Source of the DNA: Deltaproteobacteria bacterium
GTDB lineage: Bacteria > Myxococcota_A > UBA9160 > SMWR01
DNA: 15,468 nt
NCBI GenBank assembly: GCA_019313605.1
Contig: JAFDAW010000026.1
Location: 1-15,468, forward strand
Direction of reading: 5' to 3'
A model generated the notes under the pieces. The model saw only the letters and a program-made list of their open reading frames with translations, made no database searches and was not told the origin of the DNA. Position numbers and translations under genes: made by a program. Of the stretch, positions 7,392 through 14,554 are shown piece after piece. The first letter of the stretch is position 1. Each line of letters begins with the position of its first letter.

Positions 7392-7624
7392 GCCGCGTGC
7401 GGCCTTTCTGTCGATATTCCCAATTGAACCCCTCACCCCCAACCAGTGTGCAGGAGGCGCGAATGCTGTCAACGCGCGCCCGGCCGGCTCGCCGCCGCAG
7501 CCAGCCAATACGCCCTCGTTGTGGCCGACAATGCCGTCGGTTAGGGTGTCGGCCTCGGGGGCGTTGGACATCCCACCTGCCAGCGGTGCCCGATCGCGCA
7601 ATCCATCCGGAGACCTGGCTCACT
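7392..7624. other. Divergent intergenic region between transglycosylase and GHL10 lipoprotein
   Basis: This 233-bp region should hold the promoters for both divergent genes. I find no convincing -35/-10 pair on either strand and no clear operator. Both reading frames stay open back into it because stop codons are rare in GC-rich DNA. The Arg/Pro-rich peptides they would add are unlike the cores of either protein. Confidence 0.5.
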
Positions 7625-8905
7625 TTGTCGACCGCTCGCACCAAGTCGTCCCGTTTTATTCTCGCTTGCCTACTCGTCCTGCTGGCGTGTGGCGAGGAAT
7701 CCACCCCACCCGCCCCGACCGACGAAGCGGCTGAAGCCGACCTGCGCCTCGAAGGCAGCAGACCGCGCGGACTCTGGGTCTTGTGCGAGGGCAGCCAACG
7801 GGTCCTCGAACACCCCGAGCGCGTGGACGAACTGATCGAGTACGCGAGTGCGATCGGTGCCACGGACCTCTTCGTGCAGGTCTACCGCGGCGGCCAGGCG
7901 TGGTTCGATTCGAGCTACGCCGGAGCCGCGCCCTACCAGCGGATGCGCGAATCGCTCGATGTCGATCCGTTGCGCGAACTCGTCCGGCGAGCCCACCTGC
8001 TGGAGATACGCGTTCACGCGTGGGTCAACGTACTCTCGCTCGCGAACAACCGCGATGCGAAAATCGTCAGCAAACTGGGGCGCGACGCAGTGCTCGTCGA
8101 TCGACGCGGGCGATCGATCCTCGATTATCCAAAACTCGACATCCCACAACCCGATCGCAGCTACTACCGAATGGGCACGCCGGCGGTCTGGCTCGACCCC
8201 GCCGCGCCCGGTGTCGCCGAGTACCTCGCCGCGACCTTCGCGGAACTGATGACTCGCTATCCGGAACTCGACGGCCTCCACCTCGACTACATCCGCTACC
8301 CGGGCGTGTTGCCCTTTGCTCCGGGTTCGCGATTTGGTGTCGGATTGGACTTCGGTTACGGCGAACCCACCCGCGGGCGCTTCCGGACAGAAACCGGCCT
8401 CGTCGCCCCGATGGGCGACAACCTCGGAAACGCCAACCGCTGGGACGAGTGGCGTCGCGAAAAGATGAACGAATTGGTGGGCGGCTTGCGCGCGGCGATC
8501 CGATCCGCGCAGCCGGGGATCCCGGAGAACGAACAACCCCTGCTCTCTGCAGCGGTCGGCACCTATGCCGAGCGCGTCTATCTCGCCGAGGCGCAGGATT
8601 GGAAGCGCTGGATCGAAGACGGCCTGCTCGAATTCGCGGTCCCGATGGCGTACACGCTCGACGATCGCATGTTTCGCTACATGGTCGAGGGATTCGCATC
8701 GGGCCCCCGGTCGGATCGAATCTGGATCGGTCACGGAACCTGGCTGTTTGCGAAGCGCCCGGAAGGCGCACTCGCGCAGCTCGACGTGGCACGGTCGGCG
8801 GGCGCGCGGGGCGAAGTGCTCTTTTCCTACGATTCGATCGCCGATGCGCCCGCGCTACGCGATGCACTGCTCGCGCATTTTGGAGAATCCGCGGGTGAGC
8901 GTTGA
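7625..8905 (+). CDS. GHL10 (DigH/YddW-like) glycoside hydrolase-like lipoprotein
   Basis: From the TTG at 7625 the product has 426 residues, close to E. coli DigH/YddW (about 440). DigH is an outer-membrane lipoprotein that hydrolyses peptidoglycan glycans stripped of stem peptides. A lipoprotein signal ends in the lipobox LLAC (19-22). The domain begins at RGLWV (48-52) and shows family-typical motifs: VDELIEYASAIGATDLFVQV (67-86), HAWVNVL (131-137) and LDGLHLDYIRYP (215-226). The DYIRYP segment carries the likely active-site acid. The TTG is preferred because the longer frame adds an Arg-rich, non-signal extension. Its GGAG site (7609-7612) is rather distant, so the start is moderately sure. 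The gene overlaps queA by 11 bp. The DigH-like activity is an inference from family and context. Confidence 0.83.
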   Translation: MSTARTKSSRFILACLLVLLACGEESTPPAPTDEAAEADLRLEGSRPRGLWVLCEGSQRVLEHPERVDELIEYASAIGATDLFVQVYRGGQAWFDSSYAGAAPYQRMRESLDVDPLRELVRRAHLLEIRVHAWVNVLSLANNRDAKIVSKLGRDAVLVDRRGRSILDYPKLDIPQPDRSYYRMGTPAVWLDPAAPGVAEYLAATFAELMTRYPELDGLHLDYIRYPGVLPFAPGSRFGVGLDFGYGEPTRGRFRTETGLVAPMGDNLGNANRWDEWRREKMNELVGGLRAAIRSAQPGIPENEQPLLSAAVGTYAERVYLAEAQDWKRWIEDGLLEFAVPMAYTLDDRMFRYMVEGFASGPRSDRIWIGHGTWLFAKRPEGALAQLDVARSAGARGEVLFSYDSIADAPALRDALLAHFGESAGER

Positions 8906-9938
8906 CGATCTCTCCCCGTTCGACTTCGAGCTTCCGCCGGAGCAGATCGCTCAACACCCGCCCGCCGAGCGCGACGGTGGCCGACTCATGCTGCTCGATC
9001 GCGAGAGCGGAAGAGTCGAACACAGCGAGATACGCGCCCTGCCCGCCCAGCTTCGCGAGGGCGACCTGCTGGTCACCAACGCGACCCGCGTGTTGGCCGC
9101 CCGCTTGCGCGGCCACAAGGCAAGCGGAGGAGCCGCCGAAGCGCTGTTACTCGGCCCCTCCGACGGCGAGGGCCGCTATCGCGCGCTGATTCGACACAGT
9201 GGCCGGCTGCGAGCGGGCCGCAAGTACCGATTCGGAAGCCCCGCGCTCGACGCCGAATTGCTCTCGGTCGACGCAGGCGGAATCGGAACCCTCGTCTTCG
9301 AAGCCGGCGTCGACCCCTACGCGGCGGGTGAGACCCCCCTGCCCCCCTACATCCGCCGCGATGCGGCGCAAGCCGAAGACGAGGCCCGCTACCAGACGAC
9401 CTTTGCGCGTGTACCCGGATCGATCGCCGCACCGACGGCGGGGCTTCACCTCAGCGAGCGCCTGCTCGCGGAATTGGTGGAACGCGGAATCGAGTGCGCC
9501 GAGGTCGTGCTCCACGTCGGACTCGGCACCTTTCGCCCGCTGCGTCAGGAAGACCTGACCCACCACCGGCTGCACGAAGAGTATTTCGAGTTGCCCGATT
9601 CCACCGCTGCAGCGGTTGCGAGAGCCCGCGCGCGGGGCGGACGCGTGGTCGCCGTCGGGACGACGGCCACCCGCGTGCTCGAAACCCGCGCGACGGACGA
9701 CCGAAACGTCCGCGCCGGCTCGGGGACGACGGATCTCTTTCTCGCACCGGGCGATCGGTTTCGCGCAGTCGATGCGTTGCTCACGAATTTTCACCTGCCG
9801 CGCTCTTCCCTGCTGCTTTTGGTCGCGGCGTTCGCGGGTCGGGAGAGCGTGTTGGCCGCCTACGCGGAAGCCGTGCGCGAGGGGTATCGCTTCTATTCTT
9901 ATGGTGATGCAATGTTGATTCAGGAGATGCAATGTTGA
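8895..9938 (+). CDS. queA: S-adenosylmethionine:tRNA ribosyltransferase-isomerase QueA
   Basis: QueA transfers and isomerises the ribosyl group of SAM onto preQ1-modified tRNA, giving epoxyqueuosine at wobble position 34. The 347-residue product has the family's usual length. Signatures include FDFELPPEQIAQHPP (9-23), LLVTNATRVLAARL (58-71), the SIAAPTAGLHLSE core (176-188), LHVGLGTFRPLR (206-217), VVAVGTTATRVLE (251-263), LTNFHLPRSSLL (296-307) and the C-terminal YRFYSYGDAMLI (331-342). The GTG at 8895 has GGAG nine bases upstream (8882-8885). The gene overlaps the GHL10 gene and is followed by tgt, the enzyme of the preceding pathway step. The last residues after GDAMLIQ (EMQC) result from a 20-bp tandem duplication that shifted the frame of the old C-terminus. 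Confidence 0.97.
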   Translation: MSVDDLSPFDFELPPEQIAQHPPAERDGGRLMLLDRESGRVEHSEIRALPAQLREGDLLVTNATRVLAARLRGHKASGGAAEALLLGPSDGEGRYRALIRHSGRLRAGRKYRFGSPALDAELLSVDAGGIGTLVFEAGVDPYAAGETPLPPYIRRDAAQAEDEARYQTTFARVPGSIAAPTAGLHLSERLLAELVERGIECAEVVLHVGLGTFRPLRQEDLTHHRLHEEYFELPDSTAAAVARARARGGRVVAVGTTATRVLETRATDDRNVRAGSGTTDLFLAPGDRFRAVDALLTNFHLPRSSLLLLVAAFAGRESVLAAYAEAVREGYRFYSYGDAMLIQEMQC

Positions 9939-9963
9939 TTCAGGTGACACCATGCTGATCCAG
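9904..9963 (+). repeat. Triplicated 20-bp unit at the end of queA (fossil C-terminus)
   Basis: Unit 1 is gtgatgcaatgttgattcag (9904-9923). Unit 2 (9924-9943) differs at one base. Unit 3 (9944-9963) differs from unit 1 at five bases. Unit 1 encodes the conserved QueA tail GDAMLIQ in frame. Unit 3, read one frame over from 9943, encodes GDTMLIQAS and then TGA at 9970-9972. All but the Ala-to-Thr codon differences are synonymous, so unit 3 is probably the original end of the gene. Forty inserted bases put it out of frame. Confidence 0.9.
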
Positions 9964-9980
9964 GCGAGCTGACGGCCGCG

Positions 9981-11099
9981 ATGTCGACTGGTTTCTCCTT
10001 TGCGATCGATGCGCGAGATGGCGGTGCGCGCGTCGGCGAACTCTCGACCCCCCACGGCGCAATCGAAACGCCGGCCTTCATGCCCGTCGCCACCTACGGT
10101 GCGGTGCGCGGCGTGAGTGCGGATGAACTGCGGGCGGCGGGCGCGCAGATTCTGCTCGCGAACACCTACCACCTCGAGGAGCGGCCGGGGTCTGAAGTCA
10201 TCGACGGCCAGGGCGGGCTGCACGGTTTCACCGGATGGCGCGGCCCCTGGCTCACCGACAGCGGGGGCTATCAGGTGACCTCACTCGCGGGCCGCTCGCG
10301 GCTCGACGAGGAAGGCGTCACCTTCGAATCGAGCATCGACGGAAGCCGCCGTCTGCTCACACCCGAAACCGCAATCCAGATCCAGGAGCGGCTCGGCTCC
10401 GACATTGCGATGGTGCTCGACGAATGCCAGCCCAGCGGAACCGACTCGGCCGCCACTGCGGCGCTTCGTGCCGCCGCCGAGCGAACCCTGCGCTGGGCCG
10501 AACGCTCGGCACGCGCACGGCGGCGCGCCGACCAGGCGGTGTTTGGCATCGTCCAGGGCGGTACGGACAGCGCCCTTCGCCGCGCCAACGCGGAGGGCAT
10601 CGCCGCGCTCGGCTTCGAGGGGTACGCGCACGGCGGGTTGGGGCTCGGCGAAGAACCCACCCAGCGGGCCGACCTCGTCGCCGCAACCAACGAAGCGCTT
10701 CCCGCGGCGTCACCGCGCTACCTGATGGGGATCGGCTATCCGTCCGACCTCGTCGACGCCATCGCAGCCGGAATTGATCTCTTCGATTGCGTGATACCAA
10801 CGCGCCACGCGCGGCACGGCGTGTTGTTTACCCGAGAAGGCGTCCTCAAGCTTCGGAACGCGCGCTTCAAACAGGACGCCGCCCCACCCGACCCCGACTG
10901 CGACTGCGCGACCTGCGCTCAGCACTCGCGCGCCTATATCCGCCACCTGTTGCGGGTCAACGACACACTCGGCGCGCGTCTGGCTTCGGTTCACAACCTC
11001 CGCTTCTACCTCCGGCTGCTGGAGGAGGTGCGGACCGCGATCCGGGCGGGGAGCTTCGATTCGCTGCGAGAGAAGGTCCGCGCAGCACCCGTTCGTTAG
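9981..11099 (+). CDS. tgt: tRNA-guanine transglycosylase Tgt
   Basis: Tgt exchanges guanine 34 of GUN-anticodon tRNAs for preQ1, the step just before QueA. The 372-residue product is a normal length for bacterial Tgt. Visible motifs are FMPVATYGAVRG (33-44), LTDSGGYQV with catalytic Asp 93, MVLDEC with Asp 147, GIVQGGTD (189-196), YAHGGLGLGE (215-224) and DLFDCVIPTRHARHG with the nucleophile Asp 269. The zinc ligands CDCATC (Cys 307, 309, 312) and His 338 are also present. All key residues appear intact. The ATG at 9981 lies 42 bp after the queA stop and has only a weak ribosome site, so coupling with queA is likely. There is no yajC-secDF downstream, unlike many proteobacteria. Confidence 0.97.
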   Translation: MSTGFSFAIDARDGGARVGELSTPHGAIETPAFMPVATYGAVRGVSADELRAAGAQILLANTYHLEERPGSEVIDGQGGLHGFTGWRGPWLTDSGGYQVTSLAGRSRLDEEGVTFESSIDGSRRLLTPETAIQIQERLGSDIAMVLDECQPSGTDSAATAALRAAAERTLRWAERSARARRRADQAVFGIVQGGTDSALRRANAEGIAALGFEGYAHGGLGLGEEPTQRADLVAATNEALPAASPRYLMGIGYPSDLVDAIAAGIDLFDCVIPTRHARHGVLFTREGVLKLRNARFKQDAAPPDPDCDCATCAQHSRAYIRHLLRVNDTLGARLASVHNLRFYLRLLEEVRTAIRAGSFDSLREKVRAAPVR

Positions 11100-11196
11100 C
11101 CCTCCAGCCGAAAACTCCGCCCAACCGCCAAATCCGCGGCTGTATTCGCGAAATCAGATCCGCGAAACCTCAAGCTGCCGGCGGGTGAGGCCGATC

Positions 11197-11221
11197 CTCC
11201 CCACAGATCTAGGAAGGGGAG
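11197..11221 (+). promoter_or_regulatory. Hairpin that could occlude the chemoreceptor ribosome-binding site
   Basis: ctcccc (11197-11202) is complementary to ggggag (11216-11221). The second arm is part of the purine-rich ribosome site aggaaggggag (11211-11221), nine bases before the GTG at 11231. Two copies of the palindrome agatct (11205-11210 and 11220-11225) flank the site and offer a competing fold. Translational control is possible but unproven. Confidence 0.33.
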
Positions 11222-11230
11222 ATCTCTGCG

Positions 11231-12928
11231 GTGAACTCTGGAAAATCGACGTTGACGAAGGCCGCCTGGGCGCCCCTCGTTCGGCCTGTAGCGGGTGCTT
11301 TGGGAGCTGGCGGCCTCGCCTTGCTCGCGTTCCAAATCACGGCCAGCTGGCCGACGGCCGGTGGTGCGCTGCTCGCGGGTGCCGCGATCGTTGCGCTGCT
11401 CGAACAGCGCGCGAGTTCGAATCGGGCCCGGCAACAGAAGATGATCCAGGGCGCGCTGAGCGCTGTGGCCCGTGGAGACATGACGATCCGCCTCGATCTC
11501 GAAAAGGTCGGCGATTTCTCCGAGATCGCGCAATCTCTCAACCAATACATTGAAGAAGAGCAGGTATGGCAGGAAAAGATTCATGAATTGGTGTCCAGGC
11601 TCTCTTCGATCCCGGCCGGAATCGCGGGCGCGATGTCGGAGCTCAACACGGGAGCGGAAGATCAGGAAGCAGCCGTGGAAGAGACCTCTTCCCTGCTTGC
11701 CAACATCAATACTTCGATCCGGGGGATCAACGCCGAGATCGGGAACCTCGCGAGCTCCAACGAAGAAACCGCCTCCTCGATCATGGAAATGGGAAGCGCG
11801 ATCGAACAGGTCGCGACCAGCGCGAATGCACTTCGCGATACCGTCGAGTCGTCGACCTCTTCGGTCCACGAACTCAATGCCCAGATTCGCCGCGTTTCCG
11901 AGAGCGGCAGCGCGGTTCAGGAAGTCGCCGAAGAAACTGCGGCATCGATTTCAGAGATGGACCACGCCATCCGCGAGGTCGGCGACCACGTCCGGTCCGC
12001 ATCCGAACTGACCGACCACGTTACGCAGAGTGCCGAAGAGGGCTCGCGCGCGGTGGGTGCGACCATCGACGGCATCGCCCAGATCCGCGACTTGACGCAA
12101 GACGCCAAGACCGCGCTCGAGGGATTGGCGGATCGCATCGGTGCGATCGGCGAGATCGCAAGTGTGATCAATGGCATCAGTGACGAAACCAATCTGCTGT
12201 CTCTCAATGCCGCGATCATTGCCGCGCAGGCCGGTGAACACGGAAAAGCCTTTGCCGTGGTCGCCGAGCAGGTCAAGACCCTCGCGCGCCGAACCACCAC
12301 GAGCACCAAGGAGATCGAGTCCCTGATCGAGTCTGTTCAGGAGCAGAGCGAAAACGCCGTGCGAGCCATGGGTGCTGGAATCGAGGCCGTTGAGCAAGGC
12401 GTGAAGCGCTCGCGAGGTGCAGGAGAAGCGCTGGATAAGATCCGCGAAAATGCGCGCGATGCGAGCGGCCGCGTTTCAGAAATCAGCCGCGCTGCCGAGG
12501 AACAGGCGCGCAATTCACGACACGTCGCTGAGTCGGCCCAGACGACGTCGGCGCAGCTACAGCAAATCTCGTCCGCACTGACCGAGCAGAGCCAGGCGAC
12601 CGAGCAGATGCTCGCCAACTCCACCCAATCGCTCGAGGCGTGCCGTCAGATGACCAGCGCCACCGAGGAGCAGCGATCCTCCAGCCGCTACATTTCCGCC
12701 AACATCGCGTCGATCACCGAATTGATCGCATCGATCCAGAACAAGACGGCATCGCACGAGCAGGCCAGCCACGGCGTTGCCGAATCGGTCGCATCAATGC
12801 TGGAAGCCGCACGCAAGAGCAGCGAACGCCTTCCCGAAGTCGCACGCAGCGTGATCGCAATGCGAGAGTGCTCGGAAGAGATCGCTCGGGAAACCGAACT
12901 CGAATCAGACGAGAACTCCGGCAGCTAG
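11231..12928 (+). CDS. Methyl-accepting chemotaxis protein without a periplasmic sensor
   Basis: This 565-residue chemoreceptor would signal through CheW/CheA. Two adjacent hydrophobic helices (about 18-38 and 42-58) have only a few residues between them, so there is no ligand-binding periplasmic domain. A HAMP-like stretch follows (about 62-112, MIQGALSAVARGDMTIRL...FSEIAQSLNQYI), then a long Ala/Glu/Ser coiled coil. The hairpin tip is ISDETNLLSLNAAIIAAQAGEHGKAFAVVAEQVKTLARR (316-354). The tip has AAIIAAQAGEHG where the classical form is AAIEAARAGEQG. I recall this variant from deltaproteobacterial receptors. No C-terminal CheR-docking pentapeptide (NWETF type) is seen; the end is acidic. 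The GTG at 11231 is supported by aggaaggggag. Its TAG stop lies in a 19-bp repeat shared with the convergent ROK gene. The stimulus is unknown and probably cytoplasmic or membrane-borne. Confidence 0.93.
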   Translation: MNSGKSTLTKAAWAPLVRPVAGALGAGGLALLAFQITASWPTAGGALLAGAAIVALLEQRASSNRARQQKMIQGALSAVARGDMTIRLDLEKVGDFSEIAQSLNQYIEEEQVWQEKIHELVSRLSSIPAGIAGAMSELNTGAEDQEAAVEETSSLLANINTSIRGINAEIGNLASSNEETASSIMEMGSAIEQVATSANALRDTVESSTSSVHELNAQIRRVSESGSAVQEVAEETAASISEMDHAIREVGDHVRSASELTDHVTQSAEEGSRAVGATIDGIAQIRDLTQDAKTALEGLADRIGAIGEIASVINGISDETNLLSLNAAIIAAQAGEHGKAFAVVAEQVKTLARRTTTSTKEIESLIESVQEQSENAVRAMGAGIEAVEQGVKRSRGAGEALDKIRENARDASGRVSEISRAAEEQARNSRHVAESAQTTSAQLQQISSALTEQSQATEQMLANSTQSLEACRQMTSATEEQRSSSRYISANIASITELIASIQNKTASHEQASHGVAESVASMLEAARKSSERLPEVARSVIAMRECSEEIARETELESDENSGS

Positions 12929-12943
12929 CTGGGGAAACCTTCG
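12925..12943. repeat. 19-bp direct repeat, copy 1, at the chemoreceptor stop
   Basis: The sequence ctagctggggaaaccttcg occurs here and again, without mismatch, at 12988-13006. The palindromic CTAG at its start supplies the TAG stop of the chemoreceptor on the plus strand (12926-12928). The rest of the copy forms the left arm of the terminator hairpin. Confidence 0.9.
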
Positions 12944-12953
12944 GTTTCCCTTT
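12932..12953. terminator. Hairpin terminator after the chemoreceptor
   Basis: gggaaacc (12932-12939) pairs with ggtttccc (12943-12950) as an 8-bp stem with a three-base ttc loop, followed by TTT. The stem is compact and starts just after the chemoreceptor stop. The symmetric stem could also work on the minus strand for the ROK gene, where AAA would precede it rather than a T-run following it. Confidence 0.65.
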
Positions 12954-12964
12954 GCGGCGTAAGA

Positions 12965-12982
12965 AGACCCCATTCGGGGTCT
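12965..12982. terminator. Second hairpin between convergent genes
   Basis: agacccc (12965-12971) pairs with ggggtct (12976-12982) as a 7-bp stem with a four-base attc loop. No T-run follows on either strand. It lies five bases beyond the ROK stop. Together with the preceding hairpin it probably forms a bidirectional terminator. Confidence 0.5.
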
Positions 12983-12987
12983 CGCTC

Positions 12988-13006
12988 CTAGCTGGGGAAA
13001 CCTTCG
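12988..13006. repeat. 19-bp direct repeat, copy 2, at the ROK kinase stop
   Basis: An exact copy of 12925-12943. On the minus strand it encodes the last residues of the ROK protein (EGFPS) and its TAG stop, read from the same palindromic CTAG that ends the chemoreceptor in copy 1. Confidence 0.9.
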
Positions 13007-14010
13007 CTCGCTGCACACACTCCCGCGTAATACGGGAGTTTGTCACCCAGACCACTCGGAAGGATGCGCATTTCGTCACCGAGAGTTGGCCAGACCTGGG
13101 CTGCCACCAATGCGCGCACGGGTTCTAGGCAGAGCGTGTCACCCGCTGCGGTTGCGATCGTCCCGAGCACGACGACTTCTGGTGCGAGCGCGAAGGTGAG
13201 CGCCGCGATCGCGCGGGCGAGGTAGTGGTTGAAACGCTCCATCTCCTGACACGCGAAGGCATCGCCCTCCCCCGCGGCTGCGACCACGTGCTCCGGCAAC
13301 ACGAGCTCGCGCTCGCCCGCGAGTGCACAAACTCGGCTCGTCGCAGGCGTGATCTCGCGCAAGCGTCGGGTCCAAGCCGCGCCTCCCAGATACGCCTCCA
13401 GACATCCGCGCTGGCCACACCCGCAGCGTTCACCCTCCCACTCGACGCAGCTGTGCCCGAACTCGCTCGCCCGCCCCCGATGGCCGCGATACAGCCGCCC
13501 GTCGAGGATCAATCCGGTGCCGACTCCGGTCGACATCGTGAGATAAACCAGATTGTGCGCACCGCGGCCCACGCCGAAGCGCCACTCCGCGAGCGCGGCC
13601 GCGTTGGCGTCGTTTTCGAGCCGCACCGGTAGCCCGAGCAGTTCGCTCATCCGGTCTCGAAGCGGCACGTCTTCCCAACCCGGTAGGTTGGGAGGGGCGA
13701 GGATCGCGCCGCGTTCGTGGTCGATCGGCCCCGGCACCGAAAACCCCGCCGCGTCGAAATCCCGCGCAGCCAGATCACTTCGAGCGATCAGGTCCGCGGC
13801 ATCTGCCGCGATCGTCTGTACGTCGGCCTCGGGGTCACCGCTGATCGGGCTGGGTCGCGTCTGGTGCGCGATCAGCTTGCCATCCGCATCCGCGATGGCG
13901 ATCGCGAGTTTGCTGCCCCCGAGGTCGATTCCGAGTTGGAAGCCGATCGGAACCCCCTGGAAGAGCCGCGGGTATCTGCGGCGAGCCGAAAGGTACCACA
14001 CACCTCTCAT
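12988..14010 (-). CDS. ROK-family sugar kinase (glucokinase/amino-sugar kinase type)
   Basis: This kinase is expected to phosphorylate glucose or an N-acetylated hexosamine with ATP. From the ATG at 14010 (340 residues) the phosphate-binding motif GIDLGGSK lies at 27-34. The catalytic NDANAA (133-138, Asp 134) follows, then STGVGTGLILDG (160-171), ASEFGH (181-186) and the ROK zinc signature CGCGQRGCLE (196-205), with His 186 as the fourth ligand. The start is uncertain: ATG 14016 and GTG 14046 are also in frame and none has a clear ribosome site. Nothing known requires the 26 residues before FQLGIDLGG. A 6-bp hairpin (14011-14016 with 14023-14028) covers the start region. The C-terminal EGFPS comes from the 19-bp repeat. 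No helix-turn-helix domain is present, so it is a kinase rather than a ROK repressor. Substrate cannot be read from sequence alone. Confidence 0.93.
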   Translation of the reverse strand: MRGVWYLSARRRYPRLFQGVPIGFQLGIDLGGSKLAIAIADADGKLIAHQTRPSPISGDPEADVQTIAADAADLIARSDLAARDFDAAGFSVPGPIDHERGAILAPPNLPGWEDVPLRDRMSELLGLPVRLENDANAAALAEWRFGVGRGAHNLVYLTMSTGVGTGLILDGRLYRGHRGRASEFGHSCVEWEGERCGCGQRGCLEAYLGGAAWTRRLREITPATSRVCALAGERELVLPEHVVAAAGEGDAFACQEMERFNHYLARAIAALTFALAPEVVVLGTIATAAGDTLCLEPVRALVAAQVWPTLGDEMRILPSGLGDKLPYYAGVCAASEGFPS

Positions 14011-14097
14011 GCCCATGCGCAAATGGGCCGATAGGAAAATCTCCACCGGATCGATGATCTCGAATCAACTCTGCCGGTTTGGGAAGGAGGGAATCCT

Positions 14098-14535
14098 ATG
14101 CGGTATGCGCTGGTAACCGTGCTCGGAATTGTATTGCTCACATCGCTCGGCTGCGCGAACTCGATTCGCAAGAAGGAGAGCGCGCTCGAGGATTCCCAGC
14201 GCAAATACACGGAACTGGTGCGTTGGGGAGAGATCGAGAGCGCGAGCGCTTACGTCGATCCCGAGATGAGTGCGGCGTTTATCGATGCCGCCGCCCACTT
14301 CAAGGACATCCGCTTCACCAATTTCGAAAGTGGACCGCTGCGATTTGGCGAAGAATCGGAAACCGCCACCGTTAGCGTCGTCTACCACGCCTACTCGACC
14401 CGGACCTTGGTAGAAAAACGATTCGTCGAACATCAGCTGTGGTACCGCGAAGTTGATTCTGAAAATATCTGGCGAGTGCGCCCCAACCTGGATTCGGTTG
14501 CAAAAAAGCTGAACGGTGCGCGCAAGGCGCGCTGA
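14098..14535 (+). CDS. Small lipoprotein of unknown function
   Basis: This 145-residue product starts at an ATG with a very strong ribosome site (GGAAGGAGGG, 14082-14091). A lipoprotein signal MRYALVTVLGIVLLTSLGC puts the lipidated Cys at residue 19 (lipobox SLGC). The mature part begins with a charged linker (IRKKESALEDSQRKYTELVRWGEIESA). It then has an alternating strand/helix pattern ending in HQLWYREVDSENIWRVRPNLD, which resembles small NTF2-like or DUF-type periplasmic folds. I cannot name the family. It is divergent from the ROK kinase across 87 bp and is followed 19 bp later by the receiver-PilZ gene, probably in one operon. Confidence 0.85.
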   Translation: MRYALVTVLGIVLLTSLGCANSIRKKESALEDSQRKYTELVRWGEIESASAYVDPEMSAAFIDAAAHFKDIRFTNFESGPLRFGEESETATVSVVYHAYSTRTLVEKRFVEHQLWYREVDSENIWRVRPNLDSVAKKLNGARKAR

Positions 14536-14554
14536 GCGGCCCGGAGATCGAACT

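Noticed and set aside
7049..7624. N-terminal extension of the GHL10 frame back to 7049
   Set aside because: It overlaps the transglycosylase gene on the other strand and encodes Arg/Pro-rich low-information sequence ahead of a clear lipoprotein signal.
11105..11142. cagccg/cggctg pairing after tgt as a terminator
   Set aside because: A six-base stem with a 26-base loop and no T-run is too weak.
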